Of a DNA stretch of 64,000 nt, positions 54,912 to 64,000 are shown one piece after another (within the stretch, counting starts at the first letter, position 1; each line of letters opens with the position of its first letter). Both the position numbers and the translations under genes were made by a program. This DNA comes from Seohaeicola zhoushanensis. Lineage in GTDB: Bacteria > Pseudomonadota > Alphaproteobacteria > Rhodobacterales > Rhodobacteraceae. Under the pieces are notes generated by a model that did not search any database, had not been told where the DNA came from, and saw only the letters and a program-made list of their open reading frames with translations. The stretch is from assembly GCF_014656415.1 (NCBI RefSeq), contig NZ_BNCJ01000001.1, positions 733,406 through 797,405 of the forward strand, given 5' to 3'.

Positions 54912-55952
54912 TTACTCCAACCGCTCCACCGCCCAGCGGGCGGCATCCGCCACCGCCTCGTCCGGGTCCCCGACCAGCCGCGCGGCCACCGCGCGCAGCG
55001 CAGGCTCGCCCGAATTGCCGATCGCATAAAGCACATTCCGCACGAAACGGTCGCGCCCGATCCGCTTGATCGGCGAGCCTGCGAACCGCGCCCGGAAGGC
55101 CGCATCGTCCAGCGCCGCCAGTTCCGCCAGTTCGGGCGCCACCAGTCCGGGGCGCGCGGCATAGCCGATATCCCGCGCCGCCACCGCGAACTTGTTCCAG
55201 GGACAGACCGCCAGGCAATCGTCGCAGCCATAGATCCGGTTGCCCATCCGCGCCCGCAGCTCCTCCTCCACCGGCCCCCGGTGTTCGATGGTCAGGTAGG
55301 AAATGCACCGCCGCGCGTCGAGCTGGTAGGGCGCCGGAAAGGCCTCCGTGGGGCAGGCGTCCAGGCAGGCCCGGCACGAACCGCAATGATCCCGCTCCGC
55401 CGCATCCACCGGCAGCTCCAGCGTGGTGAAGATCGCGCCCAGGAAGGCCCAGTTGCCCCAGTCCCGGCTGACCAGGTTGGTATGCTTGCCCTGCCAGCCC
55501 AGCCCAGCCGCCTGTCCCAGCGGCTTCTCGGCCACCGGCGCCGTGTCGACGAACACCTTGACTTCCGGCGACGCCAACGGCTTCGCAGCCTCGATCAACC
55601 AGCGCGCTAGCCGCTTCAGCCGCTTCTTCACCAGGTCGTGGTAATCCTTGCCCTGCGCATAGACCGAGATCGCCGCCCGGTCGGGCCGGCCCAGCACCTC
55701 CAGCGGGTCATGTTCGGGCGTATAGCTCTCGGCCAGCATCACGACCGACCGCGCCTCGGGCCAGAGCGCCGCCGGATTGCCGCGCCAATGGCTGCGCTCG
55801 GCCATCCAGCCCATCTGCCCGTGCCGGCCGGCCTCCAGGAACTGCTCCAGCCGCCCCGCCACCTCGGGAATGTCCCCGGGCCGGCAGATGCGGCAGGCGA
55901 CAAAGCCCTCCTCCAGCGCCCGCGCCACCAGACGCTCCTTCAGCGCGTCCAT
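54912..55952 (-). CDS. queG: Epoxyqueuosine reductase
   Basis: Reduces epoxyqueuosine to queuosine in tRNA, the last step of the Q pathway, with cobalamin and two [4Fe-4S] clusters. 346 residues: [16 protein letters not shown] and [13 protein letters not shown] are the cluster motifs. The C-terminal HEAT-like repeat ([14 protein letters not shown]) is present. The ATG at 55952 has AAGAGGAAG upstream; the longer frame crosses a repeat element. Confidence 0.94.
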   Translation of the reverse strand: MDALKERLVARALEEGFVACRICRPGDIPEVAGRLEQFLEAGRHGQMGWMAERSHWRGNPAALWPEARSVVMLAESYTPEHDPLEVLGRPDRAAISVYAQGKDYHDLVKKRLKRLARWLIEAAKPLASPEVKVFVDTAPVAEKPLGQAAGLGWQGKHTNLVSRDWGNWAFLGAIFTTLELPVDAAERDHCGSCRACLDACPTEAFPAPYQLDARRCISYLTIEHRGPVEEELRARMGNRIYGCDDCLAVCPWNKFAVAARDIGYAARPGLVAPELAELAALDDAAFRARFAGSPIKRIGRDRFVRNVLYAIGNSGEPALRAVAARLVGDPDEAVADAARWAVERLE

Positions 55953-55965
55953 GGCTTCCTCTTGC

Positions 55966-56025
55966 GGGAAATATCCTCGGGGGGAATCGCCGCAGGCGAT
56001 GGGTGGCAGACAGCCCCCCGGCTCC
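55966..56025. repeat. Dispersed GC element, copy 3 (divergent)
   Basis: GGGAAATATCCTCGGGGGGA (55966-55985) resembles the AAATACCTC-G-run box of the elements at 29103 and 52797; then ATCGCC-GCA-GGCGAT (55986-56000) and a C-run. It fills the gap between the GST and queG genes. Confidence 0.5.
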
Positions 56026-56033
56026 GCCACGGA

Positions 56034-56699
56034 TCAGAAATCGAGGTCGGCATAATGCGGCGGCGGGCGGAAGCCCGGGATCTGGTCCGCCAGGATCGAC
56101 CGGAAGGCGGGCCGCGACTTGATCTTCGCATACCAGTCCTTCACCGCGGCCGAGCGGTTCCAGTCCACATCCGAGATATAGTCGAGCGAAGACAGATGCG
56201 CGGCGGCGGCGAAATCGGCCAGCGTCATGTTGTCCCCGGCCAGCCAGCGGCGGTGATCCAGCAGCCAGGTCATGTAATCGAGGTGATACTTGATCGCCTT
56301 GGCCCCGTCCTTGACGTTGCGGCTGTCCGGGTATCCCGTCTTCATCACCTTCTTGTTGACCCGCTCGTACAGCAGCTTGGCCGTCACCTCGTGGTGGAAC
56401 TTGTCGTCGAACCAGCCGATCAGCCGGCGCACCTCGAAGCGGCCCTCCGGGTCCTTCGGCATCAGCGGCGGCTCGGGCCGGGTCTCTTCCAGGTATTCGC
56501 AGATCGCCGCGCTCTCGGCCATCAGCTTGCCGTCCAGCCGAAGCACCGGCACCTTGGCCGCCGGGTTGCGCCGCAGGAAATCCGGGTCCGCCTCCCAATA
56601 GCGTTCCTCCACCAGCTCCACCTCGATCTTCTTCTCGGCCAGGCTCAGACGGACCTTGCGGCAGAACGGGGAGAGGGGAACGTGAAACAGGCGGGCCAT
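56034..56699 (-). CDS. Glutathione S-transferase family protein
   Basis: 221 residues. The thioredoxin-like N-terminal domain carries the active-site region VPLSPFCRKVRL, then KVPVLRLDGKLMAESAAICEYLE with the cis-Pro and the glutathione-binding ES pair; the C-terminal helical domain includes LAGDNMTLADFAAAAHL. Start at 56699; an ATG at 56711 in frame (adding MNAP) is also possible. Substrate unknown. Confidence 0.88.
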   Translation of the reverse strand: MARLFHVPLSPFCRKVRLSLAEKKIEVELVEERYWEADPDFLRRNPAAKVPVLRLDGKLMAESAAICEYLEETRPEPPLMPKDPEGRFEVRRLIGWFDDKFHHEVTAKLLYERVNKKVMKTGYPDSRNVKDGAKAIKYHLDYMTWLLDHRRWLAGDNMTLADFAAAAHLSSLDYISDVDWNRSAAVKDWYAKIKSRPAFRSILADQIPGFRPPPHYADLDF

Positions 56700-56755
56700 G
56701 GGTGCGTTCATGTCAGGATAGGGTCCATCAGCAATGCCAAGCGCGGGCGGAATTA

Positions 56756-57487
56756 TCAATCCTCGAAACAGCCCGCGCGGCCATCTGCGCGGATGGTGGC
56801 CGCGCCGTCGCGGATCTGGGCGGCGCGTTTCTTCATGGCGGCGGTCGGTTTCGCGGGCGATCGGGTCTTGGGCGAGGGCAGGGCGGCGGCGATCAGCGCC
56901 GCCTGCTGCGCGCTCAGCTTGTCGGGCGTGGTCTTGAAGAAGACCTCCGCCGCCGCACCGACACCGAAGACGCCTTCGCCCATTTCGGCCACGTTGAGAT
57001 AGACCTCGACGATCCGCCGCTTGCTCCACAGCGCCTCGACAAGCGGGGTCATCGCGGTTTCCAGCGCCTTGCGGAACCAGCTGCGCCCCTGCCAGAGAAA
57101 GACGTTCTTCACTACCTGCTGGCTGATGGTCGAGGCGCCCCGGTTGCCGCCATCCTCGATGGCGGCGCGGATCGCCTGCACGTCAAAGCCCCAGTGATTG
57201 CAGAAATTGGCGTCCTCGGCGGCAACCACCGACCGCGCCATCTCGGGCGCGATGTCTTCCAGCGCGACCCAGTCGTGATCGACCCCGCCCAGCCGCCAGC
57301 CCTCGCTCCAGATGGTATGGGTGGTCGGCGGGTTCACCACGCTGAACAGCGCCACCAGCAGCACGGCGAAACCGACCAGGCCCAGCCCGGCGCGCAGGAA
57401 CAGCCGCACCAGCCGCTGCCCCGGCGACAGCTCCTTCCTCGCGGTCTTCGCGGTCCGCTTGCCCCTGGTCTTCGTGCCTTTCGCCAT
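56756..57487 (-). CDS. mtgA: Monofunctional biosynthetic peptidoglycan transglycosylase
   Basis: Polymerises lipid II glycan strands at the inner membrane. 243 residues: a basic N-terminus, one membrane helix (LVGFAVLLVALFSVV), and the GT51 domain with the catalytic Glu in VVAAEDANFCNHWGFD, GASTISQQVVKNVFLW and the second Glu in RRIVEVYLNVAEMGEG. No transpeptidase domain, so it is the MtgA type. Followed by the GST gene on the same strand. Confidence 0.94.
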   Translation of the reverse strand: MAKGTKTRGKRTAKTARKELSPGQRLVRLFLRAGLGLVGFAVLLVALFSVVNPPTTHTIWSEGWRLGGVDHDWVALEDIAPEMARSVVAAEDANFCNHWGFDVQAIRAAIEDGGNRGASTISQQVVKNVFLWQGRSWFRKALETAMTPLVEALWSKRRIVEVYLNVAEMGEGVFGVGAAAEVFFKTTPDKLSAQQAALIAAALPSPKTRSPAKPTAAMKKRAAQIRDGAATIRADGRAGCFED

Positions 57488-57546
57488 GCGCGCAGTCTAT
57501 CGGCGCGCGCCGGCGGCGGCATCCCCAAAAGCGCGCCGCCGCAGCC

Positions 57547-58743
57547 CTAGCCCAGCATGTCGCGGCGGCTCGGCAACAGCACCGTCAGCACGCCGAGCGC
57601 GGGCAGGAAGGCGCAGAGGCCGAAGACGAAGGAGATGCCCTCGATATCCGCCAGCACCCCCAGCGCCGCCGCGCCGATCCCGCCGATGCCGAAGGCAAGG
57701 CCGAAGAACAGCCCGGCGACCATGCCGACGCGGCCCGGCAGCAGCTCCTGGCCAAAGACCACGATGGCCGGGAAGGCCGAGGCGAGGATGACGCCGATGA
57801 TGACGCTCAGCACGCCGGTCCAGAACAGGCTGGCATAGGGCAGCAGCAGGGTGAAGGGCAGCACGCCCAGGATCGAGACCCAGATCACCGTCCGCCGCCC
57901 GATCCGGTCGCCCACCGGCCCGCCGATCACCGTGCCGAAGGCGGCGGCGGCGAGGAAGAGGAACAGCATCTGCTGCGATTCCTCGGTCGAGAGGCCGAAG
58001 CGGTCGATCAGGAAGAAGGTGTAATAGCTGCCCATCGAGGCCATGTAGACATGCTTCGAGAAGATCAGCGTGACCAGGATGGTCAGCGCCAGCACCACCT
58101 TGCGCCGCTCCAGCTGCGGCGCCGGCTTGGCCGGCCGCTTGCGCGCCGCGGCCTGCGCCTGCACGTGCCAGCGGCTGATCAGCGTGAGGATCAGCATCCC
58201 GGTCAGCGCCATCAACGCGAACCAGCCGACACTGCCGCGCCCGAAGGGCACCACCACGAAGGCGGCCAGCAGCGGGCCGGCGGCCGAGCCGAAGTTGCCC
58301 CCGACCTGGAACACCGACTGCGCCAGCCCGAACTTCCCGCCCGAGGCTGACCGCGCCACCCGGCTCGCCTCGGGGTGGAACACCGCCGAGCCGACGCCGA
58401 TCATCGCCGCGCCCAGGATCAGCATCGGGTAGCTCTGCGCCGATGAGAGCAGCACCAGCCCGAACATCGTCGACCCCATGCCGACCGGCAGCGAATAGGG
58501 CAGCGACTTGCGGTCGGTGACGATGCCGACCACCGGCTGCAACAGCGAGGCGGTGACCTGGAAGCAGAAGGTCAGCAGGCCGATCTGCCAGAAATCCAGC
58601 GTGAACTCGTCCTTCAGCATCGGGTAGATCGCCGCCAGCAGCGACTGCATAACGTCGTTCAGCATGTGGCACAGGCTGATCGACAGCAGGATCGCATAGG
58701 TGGTGGTATCGGCCCGGTGCGAGGGCAGGGTGGCGTCGGTCAT
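57547..58743 (-). CDS. MFS transporter, fosmidomycin-resistance (Fsr) type
   Basis: 398 residues, twelve membrane helices. SLCHMLNDVMQSLLAAIYPMLK near the N-terminus and LLPGRVGMVAGLFFGLAFG fit the Fsr branch of efflux carriers. Substrate unknown. The ATG at 58743 has GGAGACTGCC upstream, so the 21 extra residues of the longer frame are not needed. It is divergent from an AraC regulator, which probably controls it. Confidence 0.85.
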   Translation of the reverse strand: MTDATLPSHRADTTTYAILLSISLCHMLNDVMQSLLAAIYPMLKDEFTLDFWQIGLLTFCFQVTASLLQPVVGIVTDRKSLPYSLPVGMGSTMFGLVLLSSAQSYPMLILGAAMIGVGSAVFHPEASRVARSASGGKFGLAQSVFQVGGNFGSAAGPLLAAFVVVPFGRGSVGWFALMALTGMLILTLISRWHVQAQAAARKRPAKPAPQLERRKVVLALTILVTLIFSKHVYMASMGSYYTFFLIDRFGLSTEESQQMLFLFLAAAAFGTVIGGPVGDRIGRRTVIWVSILGVLPFTLLLPYASLFWTGVLSVIIGVILASAFPAIVVFGQELLPGRVGMVAGLFFGLAFGIGGIGAAALGVLADIEGISFVFGLCAFLPALGVLTVLLPSRRDMLG

Positions 58744-58829
58744 GGCAGTCTCCTTCCGCGACGGGATACCCCGCTTGCGGATCGCGTGCTTTCGTGGTTT
58801 GGTCAATTATCTTCGTGATCGGGCCAAAG

Positions 58830-59615
58830 ATGAGTCACGACGTCACCTCCACCATCGCCGCCAACATGCGCGCCATCGCCGAAGCGCAGGGTGCCATCTT
58901 CGCCGCCGGAACCGACTACCCCGCCGGCACCCAGGTGCCGCCGCACAGCCACGACCGCCACCAGCTGATGCACGGGCTTTCCGGCGTGCTGATGGTCTCC
59001 ACCCCCGCCGGCCACTGGATCGTGCCGCCCGAACACGCGCTCTGGATTCCGGCGGGCTGCACCCATTGGGTCGAGATGCTGGGCGCGGTCCGGATGCGTT
59101 CGGTCTATGTCCGCCCCGGCGACATCGCCGCGCAGGACAGCCCGCGCGTGCTCGGCATGACCCCACTGGTCCGCGCCCTGCTGGTCGAGGCGGTGGGCAT
59201 GGCCAACCGTCCCGAGGAGGCCTTCCGCGACCGCCTCGTCGCCGAGCTGCTGCTGACCGAGATCCCGCGCCTGCCGGAACAGCCCCTGGCCCTGCCGCTG
59301 CCGGTCGAACCGCGCCTGCTCCGCCTCTGCCGCGCCTTCATCGCCGCGCCCGACGCCCGCGCCTCGCTCGACGACTGGGCCACCCGCGCGGGCATGAGCC
59401 GGCGCAGCCTGTCGCGCCACTTCCGCACCGAGACAGGCCTCAGCCTGGATCACTGGCGCCAGCAGGCCTGCGTCTTCGCCGCGCTGCCGCGCCTGATCGA
59501 GGGAGAGAAGGTGACCACCGTGGCGCTCGACCTCGGCTATGACAGCCCGGCCGCCTTCACCACCATGTTCCGCAGGATGCTGGGCGAAACCCCGCGCGCC
59601 TACGCCAGGCGTTAG
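58830..59615 (+). CDS. AraC family transcriptional regulator
   Basis: 261 residues. An N-terminal cupin-like sensor (TQVPPHSHDRHQLMHGLSGVLMV, with the His pair) and a C-terminal pair of HTH motifs (LDDWATRAGMSRRSLSRHFR and TVALDLGYDSPAAFTTMFRRMLGETPRAYARR) mark a short-cupin AraC type. Divergent from the MFS carrier, 86 bp apart. The start at 58830 lacks a strong ribosome site; a GTG at 58794 would add 12 residues. Confidence 0.88.
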   Translation: MSHDVTSTIAANMRAIAEAQGAIFAAGTDYPAGTQVPPHSHDRHQLMHGLSGVLMVSTPAGHWIVPPEHALWIPAGCTHWVEMLGAVRMRSVYVRPGDIAAQDSPRVLGMTPLVRALLVEAVGMANRPEEAFRDRLVAELLLTEIPRLPEQPLALPLPVEPRLLRLCRAFIAAPDARASLDDWATRAGMSRRSLSRHFRTETGLSLDHWRQQACVFAALPRLIEGEKVTTVALDLGYDSPAAFTTMFRRMLGETPRAYARR

Positions 59616-59618
59616 CGC

Positions 59619-60509
59619 TCAGACCGCCACCAGCAGGGCGTCGCGCGCGCGGATCTGAGTCCGCGCCGCCTGCACCATCTGAGGGAACCGCGCCGCCAGT
59701 TCAGGTTCGTCCGGCAGGTGGCTCTCGCTGGGGACGCCTTCCGAGAAGACCACCTCGTGGCGGTCGAAGACCAGGTGCCAATAGGTCACCCGTCCCCCCG
59801 GAACCCGCCGCACCGTGATGTCGTTCACCAGGTGCTTGGCCGCCACGAAAACCTCGCTGTCGCCAAAGAACAGGTCCGCGCGCCAGTCGGCGATCAGCAT
59901 CCGGTGCTGCGGCGAGACCAGCAGCGGCCGGGCATTCCCCAGCGCCCCCGCCTCGAAGCGGATCGGCGCCAGCGCACCCTCGGCGAGCATCGTTTCGGAC
60001 AGTACCGCGCGCAGCGGCTGCAACCCGTGGTCCATCGTCCGCACCATGTCGCCGGCACGCAGATCCTCGACCGCGACCTCGCCCCGCGCGGTCTCGATCA
60101 GCGTCCCGGTGGTGAAACAGGCCGGCTCGGCATAGACCGGCGCCGAAGGCTTGGTCAGGTCATTGACCGTCAGCTTGGTATTGCCGTTCGTCAGGTCGGC
60201 GGTGTTGTCGCCATCGGCGTTCATGTCGATGGCAAAGGTCCGGGCCTCGCCGTTCGGCATATGCACCCGGATGAACCCGGCATGTTGCTGCGCGTCGCCC
60301 CGAACGTCGCCGTAACCGAGGAATTCATAGGTCAGCTTGGTGGTGCCGCCATCCAGCGAGACATAGTCCGACCACTCCATCGACGCGTTCGGCTGGTCGG
60401 TCTCGATGAATGTCAGCTGCGATGCGCCGCCCGTGACGATGTTGATCGTGCCACCCAACTGGGCCGGGTCGCCGTTCACATCCTGGGCCATCATGGAAAG
60501 TGTAGACAA
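59619..60509 (-). CDS. Hint-domain protein
   Basis: 296 residues. The N-terminal 125 residues are a beta-rich region with DMNADGDNTADLTNGN, a calcium-loop-like piece. The C-terminal Hint (hedgehog/intein) domain starts at ACFTTGTLIETARGEVAVEDLRAG, with the Cys that would start autoprocessing, and contains SPQHRMLIADW. Such proteins are frequent in Rhodobacteraceae, often secreted, with unknown role. Single gene, convergent with the AraC gene (3-bp gap). Confidence 0.85.
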   Translation of the reverse strand: MSTLSMMAQDVNGDPAQLGGTINIVTGGASQLTFIETDQPNASMEWSDYVSLDGGTTKLTYEFLGYGDVRGDAQQHAGFIRVHMPNGEARTFAIDMNADGDNTADLTNGNTKLTVNDLTKPSAPVYAEPACFTTGTLIETARGEVAVEDLRAGDMVRTMDHGLQPLRAVLSETMLAEGALAPIRFEAGALGNARPLLVSPQHRMLIADWRADLFFGDSEVFVAAKHLVNDITVRRVPGGRVTYWHLVFDRHEVVFSEGVPSESHLPDEPELAARFPQMVQAARTQIRARDALLVAV

Positions 60510-60609
60510 GGCAGCCGGATTCCCACCAAGGACCCGTGCGCCTCGTGGCTGCGCGGGGTGACGAGGTCACACGCCGACAACACCCGCAATCTGTGTCCCT
60601 TTTGGGGCA

Positions 60610-60643
60610 AATCCCGCGCAATCTTTTGAAATTGCGCGGGATT
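60610..60643 (-). terminator. Strong hairpin after gltB
   Basis: AATCCCGCGCAAT (60610-60622) and ATTGCGCGGGATT (60631-60643), a perfect 13-bp stem with an 8-nt loop, 13 bp past the gltB stop. On the plus strand it is followed by TCTTCTTTTT; on the gltB strand the T-run is weaker. Confidence 0.75.
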
Positions 60644-60656
60644 GTCTTCTTTTTGG

Positions 60657-64000
<3,344 letters not shown>

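Overview
The window is a high-GC chromosomal segment of an alphaproteobacterium, most likely a member of the Rhodobacteraceae (Rhodobacter/Roseobacter/Paracoccus group). The case rests on gene content and order: mdh, sucCD and sucAB-lpd lie in one TCA cluster, mcl2 and mch (ethylmalonyl-CoA pathway) sit beside sdhCDAB, phbAB is present, and there are a thiBPQ operon under a TPP riboswitch, a Hint-domain protein, and short GC hairpin repeats. No tRNA, rRNA, CRISPR array, phage or transposase was seen. The genus cannot be fixed from sequence reading alone.

Layout. 1-4.3 kb: 3' part of a polyprenyl diphosphate synthase gene, a DUF2007 gene overlapping a TrmN6-like methyltransferase, a YdcH-like coiled coil, then a DMT exporter overlapping its LysR regulator. 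4.3-6.4 kb: polyhydroxybutyrate genes phbB and phbA, each with its own terminator, and inverted repeats between them. 6.5-8.5 kb: EAL protein, tag, hypothetical. 8.7-12 kb: thiBPQ with TPP riboswitch. 12-20.3 kb: acyltransferase, aroC, AEC carrier, malonyl-CoA synthetase, DMT carrier, cobO, DUF2946-like and PepSY proteins. 20.3-23.8 kb: phoD, the divergent ohrR/ohr pair, a zinc-ribbon membrane protein. 23.9-26.8 kb: ftsE-ftsX-acyltransferase-PPOX operon with overlapping genes.

26.8-39.7 kb is on the minus strand and holds mdh, a secreted EF-hand-like protein, sucC, sucD, sucA, odhB, a small protein, two MAPEG proteins, lpd and an arylamine N-acetyltransferase. 39.9-49.8 kb is mostly on the plus strand: TauE/SafE carrier, a repeat array, mcl2-nnrU-DUF1737-mch, a TorF-like porin and sdhC-sdhD-sdhA-lipoprotein-sdhB. 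49.8-64 kb is mixed: Fic protein, BNR-repeat protein, HyuA-like protein, queG, GST, mtgA, an Fsr-like MFS carrier with divergent AraC regulator, Hint protein, and the 3' part of gltB.

How the genes work together. The suc, sdh, mdh and lpd genes supply most of the TCA cycle after citrate; mcl2 and mch feed acetyl-CoA assimilation products into it; phbAB stores surplus acetyl-CoA as polymer; matB makes malonyl-CoA. The most interesting non-coding signal is an 8-bp palindrome, GTGATCAC, present twice in a perfect 14-bp-arm inverted repeat upstream of sucC and three times upstream of sdhC. This points to one regulator for both TCA operons. Other signals worth following are a TPP riboswitch with a visible start-codon-sequestering pairing, a set of alternating hairpins with compensatory changes, and a small lipoprotein gene placed between sdhA and sdhB. 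I found no clear novel defence or mobile system.
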